Source: Semisulcospira habei
Lineage: Eukaryota; Mollusca; Gastropoda; Semisulcospiridae
Reading direction: 5' to 3'
DNA: 64,000 bases
Assembly (NCBI GenBank): GCA_036245525.1
Contig: BTPG01000005.1
Location: 128,035,120 to 128,099,119, forward strand
Shown: piece by piece, positions 25,291-36,883 of the stretch
Position numbering within the stretch: position 1 is the first letter of the stretch
How the letters are laid out: each line of letters begins with the position of its first letter
Notes under the pieces: generated by a model
Seen by the model: the letters and a program-made list of their open reading frames with translations, nothing else
Database searches by the model: none
What the model was told of the DNA's origin: nothing
Translations under genes and position numbers: made by a program

Positions 25291-25356
25291 CCTCCACTTG
25301 GAAGTGCAATATCCGTATATTTTGTTGAGGACATGGTGGTGGGATGGTTAAAAAGG

Positions 25357-25440
25357 GATTAACCACTTGGGTGTCCGTAGCGGTTTTAGTCGCGATGATT
25401 CCTGCATCGCGGCTAAAACCGCTACTGACACTCAAAAAGG
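25357..25440. repeat. Foldback element, family B
   Basis: TTAACCACTTGGGTGTCCGT left end; GTAGCGGTTTTAGTCGCGAT pairs with CGCGGCTAAAACCGCTAC. The right end runs into a 25-nt G run (25440-25464) where GGGTTAA would be expected. Confidence 0.75.
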
Positions 25441-25549
25441 GGGGGGGGGGGGGGGGGGGGGGGGAGACAGAGACAGAGAGATGTTGGTTGATTGCTGTTG
25501 CCACAGTAACGCTCTATATTTTAAGTGACGTATCTTTAGCACGGTAGGT

Positions 25550-25558
25550 TATATAAAG
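25550..25558 (+). promoter_or_regulatory. TATA box
   Basis: TATATAAAG lies 160 bp upstream of a short exon with ATG and a strong donor (25719-25739). The sequence between is CpG-rich and contains CACGTG-like TCACGTGC. A match this good, so placed, suggests a real core promoter. Confidence 0.4.
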
Positions 25559-25718
25559 TATCCTACAGATACGGCACCTATCACGTGCTTTGGACTGTGC
25601 ACGCGCTTCAGCGACGCTGCGCGTGATAGTTCCGGCGACGCGGGTGGAGAAGAATAATTGCCAATACCGCTGAACGCATTTCTTTGCCAGTTAGTACGCA
25701 AAAAGATAACAGATTAAG

Positions 25719-25739
25719 ATGCCTGGCAACATTGAGTCG
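25719..25739 (+). CDS. Candidate first coding exon (MPGNIES)
   Basis: ATG and seven codons reading MPGNIES are followed directly by GTAAGT, a perfect donor. The exon ends in phase 0. The first peroxiredoxin exon begins after an acceptor at 41178 with ACC ATG, so splicing 25739 to 41178 would keep frame and give a protein extended by eight residues. This is a phase argument only; another, unseen exon could be the true partner. Confidence 0.35.
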
Positions 25740-25796
25740 GTAAGTACTGAATCATTTTCTTCCATTACCCCTTGTACTAAATCATTTTCTTCCATT

Positions 25797-25876
25797 ACCC
25801 CTTTGCCTGTTGGCAGCGGTTTTTATCGCGATGATTTCTGCAGGACAAAATCCGCTACCGACAGGCAAAGGGTTAA
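25797..25876. repeat. Foldback element, family B
   Basis: CCCCTTTGCCTGTTGGCAGC left, GCTACCGACAGGCAAAGGGTTAA-type right end. The left copy of TTAA has become TTAC, and a direct repeat TCATTTTCTTCCATTACCCC precedes it. Confidence 0.75.
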
Positions 25877-25892
25877 CAGAAGTTCTTTCCCG

Positions 25893-26138
25893 GGAAGCCC
25901 CCACCCGGGTCTGCCCTGTTTGACTTGGGTGGGGTTAACTACTTTTTAGTTCCCAGGGTCACCCTGGTCAGCCCCAGATGGTGGGTTTTTCCGTCTATTC
26001 AGGGGCATGTGTTTCTGTCTACCCATGGTCCATTCACCTGTATTTGCCTTTTTTAAACTCTCCCTACTGTCTGCACTGCCTGTAGCTCTTGATATTGGAT
26101 GTGTGTTGCTAAATGGTCTTAGCTTTATTTAGGCCCCA
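25893..26138 (+). repeat. SINE-like repeat R2, first module
   Basis: GGTCTGCCCTG..GACTTGGGTGGGGTTA, then TTTTTAGTTCCCAGGGTCAC, CTGGTCAGCCCC, then GGGGCATGTGTTTCTGTCTA. Shared with copies at 30014, 31703, 32166 and 34429. This copy lacks the second module with the ATCA tail. Confidence 0.7.
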
Positions 26139-27020
26139 TGTCTTATAGTCTAGCAGCTGCCCTTCATAGACGATCAGCCGTTTACGAGATAGTGATTTTC
26201 TAGAGAGTAACAAAGGTTTGGGTATATCAAAATGAAGTCTAGTATGAATAAAAGCAGTGCGCACTCGTTTTAAACCGCCGGAGGATGGAGACATTTTTCT
26301 GTAGCACATTTTGTTTCCAGTATGGCTGCAGACGAAACCAGGACCTTCGCGGCCATGTTTACAGGGGATCAGTAGTTTACACGGGTCTCATTGTTCCTGT
26401 ATTCAGTGGTAGTATGCACTATATGTCACTTAAAAGGATTTCATTTTTTAAAGTAATATTTTCACACTTAGATCTATTAAGAGAAGAAACAATTACGAAA
26501 ACGCTTGCCTTGAACGCAAAATTAATATCGTTTCGCAACAATAAGGTATCCCAAAATCACGTGATCAAAACATCACGTGACGCCACGACCTCTGCGGACG
26601 TGAATTTCTGTGTGCCGACGGGTTCTTTTTTATTTGTTCTACATAAGCTTGTTTGTTTAAAAAAAAAAAAAGCAAACGTGTCAAGTTGCTGTGTGCATTT
26701 TTACTTTTAGGGCTTGATAAAGGTTTGTCACGTTTATTTTCATTCACTTTACCATCGCTTTGCCCATTTCATTTCGACAACACAGCACCAAAACAAAACG
26801 TAACCCACAACACAAACGCTATCTTCAAAACCTATGCTGCATTCTGTAAAAGAAAAAGAGTGCCACACCACTTGGTTTTAACTGTCATGGCTGAGCAAAG
26901 TTTCGGAACTTGATTAATTATTTTATGCAGCAGTAACATTTATTTTAATCAGTTGCACTGACAAGCTATGTTGTGATGTGCGATCACTGCCAGTGCCAAT
27001 TTTGCAGTCTCAGTGATCAC
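26139..27020. other. Unassigned intergenic sequence
   Basis: No splice-supported exon is seen. Short open frames in this stretch lack family resemblance. Confidence 0.3.
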
Positions 27021-27861
27021 CAGGGCTCGAAATTAGCGGGGGCCCGGGGCCAAAAACCCGCAAAGTTGATTTCGGGCTCGGAAAGTTGAAAAACGAAGGG
27101 CCCGCTTGGCCCGCAAAATAATTCGTCTGCTACAGCTAGCTCTACTCGGCAGTTTCTTATTTGGGCCAAGGGAAGCAACCCACACCGGTGCCCTCACTCA
27201 CAGTAATAGTATTGTCTTTTTTTTTTTTTTTTTTTTTTGTTATTGTATTTTTAGTTTACTTCTGTTAACTCAAGTGCACATAAGTGTAATATGAATAGAT
27301 GATTGAAAAAAAAAAGGCAAAATCTGTTTGTTTAACTTTAGTTTATCAGGAAGAGTACTGTTAAGTTTAGTTCTCTTTCATGGTTTTGTTTTGAACTTTT
27401 GTGCATTGAGGTCAGATTTTTTGTTAGGTTACTCATATTAAAAATTTAATGATGTGTATTGTGCAATACTCAGTCACAAAACTGAAAAGTATTATACAAG
27501 AGACTCACTTGATTTTTTTTCTATTTTGTTTAATGGCCATTTCAGGCTCACTAGTCACTGGAATATGTGTGTCACTGAATGTGTGTGTGTGTGTTTTTTC
27601 CCCTTTTTTGTTGGTAATGTTTGAAAGTGAAAGAAAAGGCAAATAAAAATGACATCACTCAGCAAAATTGGAAATTCAATTGTTTTTATTTTAGATTATC
27701 AGACAAATTGTACTTTCTACTTATTATATTGTCAATAATTCTTTTGTTTTTTGTTTGCATTATTTTTCAAAGTTGGGCCCCGAAAGTTGCTTGTGGGCCC
27801 TCAAATTTTTCAATCAAGGGGCCCGGTGGCCCCCAAAGAAAAAAGTTAATTTCTAGCCCTG
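27021..27861. mobile_element. 841-bp TIR element, copy 1 (hAT-like, tentative)
   Basis: Ends are CAGGGCTCGAAATTAGCG and the complement of TTAATTTCTAGCCCTG (one mismatch in 15). Just inside lie GGGGGCCCGGGGCC on the left and GGGGCCCGGTGGCCCCC on the right. Flanks read GATCAC on both sides (27015-27020 and 27862-27867), a 6-bp possible target duplication. The interior is AT-rich with a T run and has no transposase, so it is non-autonomous. CAGGG-type ends with internal similarity are usual in hAT relatives, but hAT duplicates 8 bp, so the class is uncertain. A near-identical copy is at 30427-31264. Confidence 0.75.
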
Positions 27862-28939
27862 GATCACTGATGGTACAGAACATTTCACACTGAAAAAAAG
27901 AATACACAGTACAATGTGAACACGCTTGGAAGTTCATGCAATGCTTTGTTTAAAATTGAACCCTATCTTGCTAGCAGTAGCCTACTGCACAAAAGAGGAA
28001 CTTATTTTGCTGCTGTGTTATTTGCAGTTTGTCTGCATATAGACATTTGCAGTTCGCTGCAAGGATTCTTAGCAGCTGACATTAGCACTGACATATTGGG
28101 ATTAAAACGACAAAGAAAACGGAGAAAGGTGACACAGAGATGATTTAATAAATCAGTCAAGTGATCAAATGAATGAGATATCTATGTTTTATGATAAACA
28201 GCTAGTTATGGGAGGGGGGGGGGGGGGGGAAGGAGGCACATACTTTATAATGTACACGTACTATTTCTTTCAGTGTTTCCATCACCCATTCATAACACCA
28301 TTAGACTCGATGAGTTGACATGTTTTGAGTGGTTTACAAAATACATGTACTTGTTGCTGTTACATTATCTTCTTACTGGTTTTGACATTTCCCTGTAAGA
28401 TTTACAGTCACATACTTTAAGCGTGTTCCCCCTAACGCACACAGAGGTTGACTGTATCATTGATATGTGTGTGTAGGTAACGTTTGGTTTTGTTTGAGGT
28501 GGCAGTTTTGGCCTCACCTTTAAGTTTGGTGCCGCTGTGCATGTGGCCATCAGTACTATTTACAGAACTGATGACTGCATGTGCAGGCTAGTTCACGGTA
28601 TCAAAATGTGAACTGGGCAGCCTATTGTTTGAAGTGATCAGTGGTAGCAACATCCATGATGTATGTGTGCATTTGGCCACTGGTACTGTTTACAAAGGTG
28701 CTGTTTACAGAACTAGTGGCTGAGTAGGCATATTATTATTAGTACTGTTATTGTTATCAGGTGTGGCCTTATCTCTAAGTTTTGGTGCCCTTGTGCATGA
28801 GGCCAACAGTACTTTTCACAGAACTGATGGCTGCATGTGCAGTGTGGTTAACTGGACACATGAAATTTGTAGGTGGGCAGCTAAAATACAGGCAGTCAAT
28901 ACAAGCCACTTGCTTAACCTGAAGTCTCTATATATAGAT
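27862..28939. other. Unassigned AT-rich intergenic sequence
   Basis: Contains a G run at about 28216-28229 and a diverged direct repeat: TTTAAGTTTGGTGCCGCTGT near 28520 and TCTAAGTTTTGGTGCCCTTG near 28773, each followed by GTGCATG..GGCCA(T/A)CAGTAC. No gene. Confidence 0.4.
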
Positions 28940-29516
28940 TTTACAGTCCACTAATGCCCATCAGCATACAATTGTGCATGTCTTTTGTGGGTATTCTGTG
29001 GTTTTGTATGTGGGCTGGGGTTGAAAGTGGGGCGGTATGGCACCTATTACCGTGTATGTACAAAACCTTCATTACAAACAAACATAAATTAATAATTTTA
29101 ATAAATAGTTATTTGGGTTTAACGCCGCGCGGTAGACTACGGCCATCTCATGGCAGTTAAATAAATAAGATAAAGTAAGTCAAAGATACCTGGGACATAA
29201 GAATGCTAAGTAAAGTATAGATTATGATCATGCACAGATGTACATTGGTGGATGTTCTGCGGTTTTGTGTGTGTAACTGGATTGGGGTTGGGAGTGAGCG
29301 ATACTGCACCTATTACCATGTACATGTATAAGACATAAGACATTTATTCACCAAGTAAAACGTTACAAGGATTTTTGTGTGGCATGGCGACAGTAAAATA
29401 TGTCCTCACTTGTAGGGCATTCATCATGTCATACACTTAGTTGGCGATCATCCTATATACAGCACTAAAAGATAGATAAATACAATATTAAACACAAATC
29501 AGTCATATGTCACAAA

Positions 29517-29735
29517 TCATGGAATCACGTTGTTCCGTGCATGGTGATGTATTGAGGACAGCTTCTGGGAAAAAAAATTGCATCTGAATCGAGAGGTTCT
29601 GGCTTTAAAAGCACGAAACCGCCGGCCAGAGGGCAGAAGCTCGAAGAGATGATTGGCTGGGTGTGACAGATCTGACAGAATAGTACTGGTGGCCACATGC
29701 ACAGGGGCACCATGGTGTACGTTCTTGAGCTGTAT
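29517..29735. other. Unassigned segment between R3 copies
   Basis: This stretch does not match R3 or R2. Three reading frames stay open on the minus strand, but without splice signals or recognisable domains. Confidence 0.25.
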
Positions 29736-30013
29736 GCTGATGTGTATGTACAAAACCTACATTACAAACAAACAAAACAAAACAAACAAACAAAATAAAT
29801 AATTTAAATAAATAAGATAAAGTAAGTCTAAGGTACCTGGGACATATGCATGCTAGGTAAAGGATAGATTAAAAATTATGAACATACACAGATGTGTATG
29901 TCCTTCTTTTGGTAGGTGTTCTGCGGTGTTATGTGTGTATTTAGGTAAGGGTTGGGAGCAGGCAGTATGGCACCTATTACCATCTATATATGTGTATATT
30001 TTCTTGTTTGCTG

Positions 30014-30402
30014 ATGCCCCCGCCCGGGTCTGCCCTGGGGGACTTGGGTGGGGTTAGATACTTTTTAGTTCCAGGGTCACCCTGGTCAGCCCCACAGGGT
30101 GGGTTTCCTTTCTATTCTGGGGCATGTGTTTCTGTCTACCCTTGGTCCATTCACCTGTATTTGTCTTTTTAAAACTCTCCCAACTGTCTGCACTGCCTGT
30201 AGCTCTTGATGTTGGATGTGTGTTGCTAGACAGTCTTAGCTTTATTTAGGCCCCATGTTGTAGGTTTATTTAACGTATTTGACCGGCTGGCGACATACAT
30301 TCAATTTTCTGTTTAGTTTTTTTTTTCACAAGCAGTGCAGGCACGTCCTGAGAAAGCCTTGTTGCTGTCGGGACGTTAAGCAATGTACAATCAATCAATC
30401 AT
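30014..30402 (+). repeat. SINE-like repeat R2, full copy
   Basis: First module as at 25893, then a second module: GGTTTATTTAACGTATTTGA, GGCTGGCGACATACATTCAA, a T run, CACAAGCAGTGCAGGCACGT, CGGGACGTTAAGCAATGTAC and an ATCA tail. Fixed ends with a short tandem tail are typical of SINEs. No RNA polymerase III box is convincingly visible in the head. Confidence 0.65.
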
Positions 30403-30426
30403 TGTTTGCTGATGTGTATGTAACAT

Positions 30427-31264
30427 CAGGGCTCGAAATTAGCGGGGGCCCGGGGCCAAAAACCCGCAAAGTTGATTTCGGGCTCGGAAAGTTGAAAAAC
30501 GAAGGGCCCGCTTGGCCCGCAAAATAATTCGTCTGCTACAGCTAGCTCTACTCGGCAGTTTCGTATTTGGGCCAAGGGAAGCAACCCACACCGGTGCCCT
30601 AAATTTGGACAGAAAAAAAAAAAAAAAACAGAAAAGAAGCGTTATTGTATTTTTAGTTTACTTCTGTTAACTCAAGTGCACATAAGTGTAATATGAATAG
30701 ATGATTGAAAAAAAAAAAAAAGAAAAGGCAAAATCTGTTTAACTTTAGTTTATCAGGAAGAGTACTGTTAAGTTTAGTTCCCTTTCATGGTTTTGTTTTG
30801 AACTTTTGTGCATTGAGGTCAGATTTTTTGTTAGGTTACTCATATTAAAAATTTAATGATGTGTATTGTGCAATACTCAGTCACAAAACTGAAAAGTATT
30901 ATACAAGAGACTCACTTGATTTTTTTCTATTTTGTTTAATGGCCATTTCAGGCTCACTAGTCACTGGAATATGTGTGTCACTGAATGTGTGTGTGTGTTT
31001 TTTCCCCTTTTTTGTTGGTAATGTTTGAAAGTGAAAGAAAAGGCAAATAAAAATGACATCACTCAGCAAAATTGGAAATTCAATTGTTTTTATTTTAGAT
31101 TATCAGACAAATTGTACTTTCTACTTATTATATTGTCAATAATTCTTTTGTTTTTTGTTTGCATTATTTTCAAAGTTGGGCCCCGAAAGTTGCTTGTGGG
31201 CCCTCAAATTTTTCAATCAAGGGGCCCGGTGGCCCCCAAAGAAAAAAGTTAATTTCTAGCCCTG
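30427..31264. mobile_element. 838-bp TIR element, copy 2
   Basis: Same ends and interior as 27021-27861 with only small indels, including a replaced A/T run near 30612-30640. It lies inside an R3 unit: the flanking phrases GATGTGTATGTA and ATGTACAAAACC are continuous in other R3 copies. Confidence 0.8.
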
Positions 31265-31702
31265 ATGTACAAAACCTTCATTACAAGCAAACAAAATAAA
31301 TAAATAATTTAAATATATACTTATTTGGGTTTAATGTCGAGCAGGCGACCAATGCCATCGCATGGCGGTTAAATAAAAAAGATAAAGTAAGTCAAGATAC
31401 CTGGGACATATGAATGCTCAGTAAAGGATAGATTATGAACATGCACAGATGTAATTGTCGTTTGGTGGGTGTTCTCTGGTTGTGGAGTGGGGTTGGGAGT
31501 GGGCAGTATTACCATATATGTGTATGTGAACATCAGCATACGAACAAAACCTTCTTTTCAAACAAATAAAAATAAATAATAAATTTAAATAACTAGGACA
31601 TATGAATACCAAGTAAAGGATATATTATGAACATGCACAGATGTTTGTTCTGTGGTTTTGTATGTGGGGTGGGGAGCGGGTGGTATGCACCTATTACCAT
31701 AT

Positions 31703-32092
31703 GTCCCCACCCGGGTCTGCCCTGGGGGACTTGGGTGGGGTTAGGTACTTTTTAGTTCCCAGGGTCACCCTGGTCAGCCCCACAGGGTGAGTTTTTCTCT
31801 CTATTCTGGGGCATGTGTTTCTGTCTACCCTTGGTCCATTCACCTGTATTTGCCTTTTTAAAACTCTCCCTACTGTCTGCGCTGCCTGTAGCTCTTGATA
31901 TTGGATGTGTGTTGCTAAATGGTCTTAGCTTTATTTAGGCCCCATGTGTTAGGTTTATTTAATGTATTTGACCGGCTGGCGACATACATTCAATGTTCTG
32001 TTTATTTTTTTTTTCACAAGCAGTGCAGGCACGTCCTGAGAAAGCCTTGTTGCTGTCGGGACGTTAAGCAATGTACAATCAATCAATCAATT
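31703..32092 (+). repeat. SINE-like repeat R2, full copy
   Basis: Both modules with a T run of 9-10 and an ATCA tail; highly similar to 30014-30402. Confidence 0.65.
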
Positions 32093-32165
32093 ATTACCAT
32101 ATGTGTACATGTTATGTTCACATCATATATGTGTATATGTACTATGTTCTCATCTTGTATGCTGA

Positions 32166-32531
32166 TGTCCCCCACCCAGGTCTACCCTGGGGGACTTGGG
32201 CGGGGTTAACTACTTTTTAGTTCCCAGGGTGACCCTGGTCAGCCCCACAGGGTGGGTTTTCCCCTCTATTCATGGGCGTGTGTTTCTGTCTACCCTTGGT
32301 ACATTCACCAGTATTTACCTTTTTTAAACTCTTCCTACTGTCTGCACTGCTTGTAGCTCTTGATATTGAATGTGTGTTGCTAAAGGGTCTAGTTAGGTTT
32401 ATTTAGTGTATTAGACCAGCTGGCGACATACATTCAATATTCTGTTTAGTTTGGGTTTTTTCACAAGCAGTGCAGGCACGTCCTGAGAAAGTCTTGTTGC
32501 TGTCAGGACGTTAAACAATGTACAATCAATC
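32166..32531 (+). repeat. SINE-like repeat R2, full copy (more diverged)
   Basis: Both modules; TTGCTGTCAGGACGTTAAAC near the tail. The T run is broken by GGG. Confidence 0.65.
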
Positions 32532-32700
32532 ATTTTATGCTGATGTGTATGTGCAAACATACATCACAAACAAACAAACAAACAAAAAATAATAAATTAA
32601 TAAAATAAGTTGGGGATACCTGGGACCTATAAATATGCATGTTAAGTAAAGGATAGATTATGAATATGCACAGATGTATGCATATTGAAAACAAATTTCC

Positions 32701-33100
32701 TCTCCTTGGTGACCACTACCATACCACTATAGTGATCATGTGCATCAAGGAATTCCTTCCATCCATAATTAAAAGGATAAATAATAAATAAATATGTAAG
32801 TGAATACATACATGAATCAATAAAAATAAATAAATACTATGTAATATAATAGAGAGGGCTACTATCTGTATTGTGTCTCATGCAGTCCTGATAAAGCTTA
32901 ATCATAAGAGTCCTTGTGAGTACTTGAGTGCGGATTGGTTGAATTGGTTGCAAAAACTAAAATTTTATATTTAGGTGTTTAGCTGAACATGGTGATTTTG
33001 ATGGAAACGGTTCGGAGATGGATTTCACTCTGCCTGGCTTGTGCTTAAGACCAGTCGGATACGAGTGTGCTTGACCAGTTAAAAATCCCATCTCCACTAA
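32701..33100. other. Unassigned AT-rich sequence
   Basis: AATAAATAAATA-rich tracts at about 32765-32835 and nothing else recognised. Confidence 0.35.
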
Positions 33101-33141
33101 TAAAATAAATAAAAAAAAGAGCAGACCTGCACTTAGAGCCG

Positions 33142-33441
33142 TTAGGCTGAAAAACAGACGAACAACATGCATGTTGTATCCGGCCAAAGAATGTTGAAGA
33201 TGGTCGGCAGACACATTGCACAACATGCACAAAGGGAGTTTACTTTCGATATGCTTTCCTCCCACAAAAGACCGAGTTCTATGGAAAAGGCTGTTTTCAA
33301 GACCAGGAAAAATAACGTATTTGACGTTGATAAGATGTTCAAATCGATAATAATCTCTGTTTCAATTCAGGAGCAAAGTAAAGCTTCATCAACCGTGCGC
33401 GTCTGATTGACTTCTTTAGAAGGCTTCTCGCTGACCGCCAT
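33142..33441 (-). other. Minus-strand open frame with one in-frame TGA
   Basis: Starting at an ATG in good context (TTCAAAATGGCGG, minus strand), 99 codons are open to a TAA except for a single TGA at codon 25 (33367-33369). It begins MAVSEKPSKEVNQTRTVDEA. The sequence upstream, CCATTTTG on the plus strand, is YY1-like, so this could be a genuine first exon that ends before the TGA, a pseudogene, or chance. No family is recognised. Confidence 0.2.
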
Positions 33442-33828
33442 TTTGAAACTAGCGACGCGACTATGCTTACCGCATTAAAAATAATACTTTTAAACTTATT
33501 TTATCGTATATATGTATGCATGTTTACTTGCTGATGATTTTAATTTACTCACTGGAATAAACTTGTAACTTGTATGCTTGAAATTTTCAATGTTATGCAC
33601 AAAAAATGTCTTGCACCTTATCCGGGCGGTGTACGAGGACTGGTTCCCTCACATCGAAAAATAGCTTTCGAAAAACACTTCTACAAAAATGTCTCCATCC
33701 TAAGGACAAATATTGTTGCCATGCATAAACTATATGGCATTAGTACTTTCGTTTCGTACCTGCAAACCATTGTTACTCTTTTGACGAACTACTTAGTCTG
33801 CAGAAATTGCGAAAAGCTGCTGGACTAT

Positions 33829-33975
33829 TAGGTTTATTTAACGTATTGGACCGGCTGGCGACATACATTCAATGTTCTGTTTATTTTTTTTTTTTCACAA
33901 GCAGTACAGGCACGTCCTGACAAAGTCTTGTTGCTGTCGGGACGTTAAGCAATGTACAATCAATCAATCAATTTT
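33829..33975 (+). repeat. SINE-like repeat R2, second module alone
   Basis: GGTTTATTTAACGTATTGGA to the ATCA tail, without the first module. This shows the second module can occur on its own and may be the actual SINE. Confidence 0.65.
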
Positions 33976-34165
33976 TCCCGGGAAATTACCAACGGCCTTG
34001 TACGGCTGGAATCTCGACAATGAGTTGTTTGTGTGTTGTTTTTGTTGTTGCATAGTCGGAGAGACAAACCATTTGGTTTCCGTTTCCCCCGTCCTTTGAG
34101 TATGTGTTTCCTTCCTCCTGTACATTTTACAAGCCTTCGTTCACACGGGTCGCGTCTGTCGATTC

Positions 34166-34187
34166 GCTACCGCTGATCAGCGGTAGC
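34166..34187. repeat. Perfect 22-nt palindrome
   Basis: GCTACCGCTGA is followed by its exact complement. GATCAG-centred; arms of 11 bp. It could be a minimal foldback remnant or a binding site. Confidence 0.5.
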
Positions 34188-34428
34188 AAATCAGGCGAGG
34201 CAACCAATGTGACCTTCGTTATGGCTTTGGCCACCGTATCTCAAGACCCGTATCGGGGCTAGGGTTCTGTCGCCACGTTCATGGTCTACAATGACGTCGA
34301 CTTGACACGCTGTATTTCTTTGAAATGTTTGTCGTACCTTTGTGCACTGAAGTTTATTGTGCAAAAACTCTTGCGGCATTCCCGCACTATTGAAACACAA
34401 GATGCCTGGTCTACATCACACAAAAAAA

Positions 34429-34814
34429 CCCAGCCGGGTCTGCCCTGGGGGACTTGGGTGGGGTTAACTACTTTTTAGTTCCCAGGGTCACCCTGGTCAG
34501 CCTCACAGGGTGGGTTTTCTATTCTATTCTGGGGCATGTGATTCTGTCTACCCTTGGTCCATTCACCTGTATTTGCCTTTTTTAAACTCTCCCTACTGTC
34601 TGCGCTGCCTGTAGCTCTTGATATTGGATGTGTGTTGCTAAATGGTCCTAGCTTTATTTAGGCCCAATGGCGTAGGTTTATTTAACGTAATGGACTGGCT
34701 GGCGACATACATTCAATATTCTTTTTTTTTTTTTTTTTTTTCACAAGCAGTGCAGGCACGTCCTGAGAAAGTCTTGTTGCTGTCGGGACGTTAAGCAATG
34801 TACAATCAATCAAC
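34429..34814 (+). repeat. SINE-like repeat R2, full copy
   Basis: Both modules, with an 18-nt T run and the ATCA tail. Confidence 0.65.
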
Positions 34815-35094
34815 CTAGTATCACAGATGGGATGGTATAACTAATACATGTACAAAGTGCCTTTTATCAGGTTACCGAATGTTTTAGTCACTGATTAGTA
34901 ATGTACAGGCATCGGTTCCATGGAGTCTTTTGCGGACTGAATGCCGCTGGTAAACCGCGATTCCGTAGACGGTGTAGTGCGTGAAGTTGTTATTATTTTT
35001 TTTTTTTATGTAGAGGAGTTTTGAGCCCAAAGTTCACATGAACCGAACTAGGTTGCGGTGACATTTGCCTACCTCTTTAAAGACGAGTACCAAC

Positions 35095-35215
35095 TGCGGG
35101 AGATGGATCGACCATGATGGCTCAGGGATATTGCTTAATCAGCTAGGCGCCTGCCCATTCGCCGCCAAGCTGATCAGGCAGTACCCTTGAGCTATCATGG
35201 TCGATTTTTTCCCCG
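35095..35215. repeat. Foldback element, family A
   Basis: GATCGACCATGATGGCTCAG pairs with GAGCTATCATGGTCGAT; the loop region TAGGCGCCTGCC..GCCGCCAAGC is expanded. Confidence 0.7.
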
Positions 35216-35554
35216 GAGTTTTCGCGTAGTTCAGCGAGAAATGCTGTACAGCGTGCCTCATTTAAAACTGAGCATTTAGTCGGATCAGTTATGGATCAGT
35301 TCATCGGAAAACGCGCGTGCGCGTGACTGACTCGTTAACGTTGCCTAGGTAACCGTGCAGGAAAGCGTAGCGTCACGTAGTAGCAGACACCTCAAACACG
35401 ATGCTGCATGCCGAGTCTTCATCTCTCTAGGGATTCAAGCATGGTGGGCGGCATGTGTCGGTGAATGGCGGTGTCTTTTCAGCTTCTTCGGAAATGTTTG
35501 AATACAGCGGAACCTGGTTTGGGCGACCACCCATTCGCGAGATCGCCTGTCCGC
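35216..35554. other. Unassigned sequence
   Basis: CpG-containing sequence with GCGCGTGCGCGTG near 35312 (NRF1-like), but no linked exon. Confidence 0.3.
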
Positions 35555-35630
35555 CTGTCATTAAAGACCATGATTTAGGTGACAACAACCGTATAAATGA
35601 TGGTCTGTGACCCACCCAAAGGGTTAACGA
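35555..35630. repeat. Degenerate foldback, family G
   Basis: GTCATTAAAGACCATGATTT then AGGTGACAACAACC..ATGATGGTC; right end AAAGGGTTAA. Confidence 0.5.
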
Positions 35631-36109
35631 TTGTAACACTTTCTGCCCTTCAAAACCGGCCTCTCGTGTGCTGCAAGGCACAGGAGTGGACTGACTGACT
35701 CGTGAACTACTTAGGTTGCAGGGGTAATGGACTGCGAACGTGTATTTTCTGTTTGCGGCTGCTACCGAATGCATCGATTAAGGACTTTGGCACTATTGCC
35801 AATGGTAAATAATGGAATAGAACACACATTGGCAGCTTTCTTTCCGTTCTAGAATTCCGGCGCAAGGTCGCGCACGTTCGGCATTGAACTTCCACCGTAT
35901 GCTGGAAGAGCGCATGATACAATTCTAAACGTGTGCAGTCTTATTTTATAACGGCCTGTCAATAGTTGTGTGAGATCTTATTTACCTATTACCCGTGTAC
36001 GGCCTTTGTCAGCTCATTTTGTACCGCGTCTAGAATTTCAGATCGGCTGTTCGCGCCATTTTGTTCGATCGGTCGATCGTGTTTGCACATGTGAAATCAT
36101 TGTAAATCC
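35631..36109. other. Unassigned sequence
   Basis: TCGGCTGTTCGCGCCATTTTG near 36045 is promoter-like, but no exon is recognised. Confidence 0.25.
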
Positions 36110-36269
36110 AACATGAGCGGTCCAAGCCGTCACTGAAAGGAACATGGATACAAAGTGGTTTCAGCAAGAGGCATCGATCCTCATGAGCCCCCGCAGTCGC
36201 GGGGACTCATGAGGATCTATGCTCTTGCAGTTGCATCGCGTTCGCGTTTTCTCGGAGGCGAAGGGGTTA
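36110..36269. repeat. Foldback element, family C
   Basis: Hairpin 36160-36234: GCAAGAGGCATCGATCCTCA and TGAGGATCTATGCTCTTGC. Right end GGCGAAGGGGTTAA; phrase AGGAACATGGATACAAAGTGG is shared with 7700-7720 and 6855-6875. Confidence 0.75.
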
Positions 36270-36581
36270 AACGGCGACAATCCGTCGGTTTGTTATCATT
36301 GCTGTTGAGATTACTCTAGTTCCTACGGTGTTGTGACAGCGATGTTTGCGTGTAGTGTGATCGCGTCGCACAGTGTGGGTGAAACATTCTGATCTGTGAA
36401 GGTAATTGTATAGCTTTGGTGTCGGAGCATGTGATTGAAAACAATTTATAGCGGAAAACGGTGTTCTGTTGAAATCGATTTACAGTGAAAAGCAATGTTC
36501 TGTTTTAGTGATTACAAACAGCCGCATACTTGACCCAGACCGCTGTGAACCCTGGGGCCAGATGCGTGAGCGAGCCTAGTC

Positions 36582-36685
36582 CTGCGCCAGCGACTAAGCA
36601 AGGTGCTGTGCTGTAGCGCAGCCCCTTGCTTAGTGGCGGGCGCTGGACTAAGCTCATTCGTGCAACTGAGCATTGTTGGGCCGGT
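36582..36685. repeat. Foldback element, family F
   Basis: CGCCAGCGACTAAGCAAGGT pairs with CCCTTGCTTAGTGGCGGGCG around GCTGTGCTGTAGCGCAG. Confidence 0.7.
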
Positions 36686-36883
36686 CTCGGCTGACAAGAG
36701 TCATAGATTACAATGAAGCCCTTGCGGATTTAGGGCTCATGAGGATCTGTGCTGCTCGCGGATGAGCAGGGCTGGCCTAGGACCGGTCGATTGGTTAGCG
36801 AAGCGACGCATGTCATGACAAATTGCATCTATTTGGCGGGAATTTCTTCAAAGGCCGAAGCAGACGTCGACTACCTGCGTCTC

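Larger units (their letters stand above)
28940..32700. repeat. Diverged ~300-bp repeat R3 zone
   Basis: At least five diverged copies of a unit recur (about 28953-29330, 29740-29998, 31265-31535, 31540-31700, 32540-32690). Shared phrases are GATGTGTATGTACAAAACCT, AAGTAAGTC..ATACCTGGGACATA, and GATTATGAACATGCACAGATG. Two SINE-like repeats and the second 840-bp element are inserted between copies, so the zone was once a simpler array. Confidence 0.6.
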
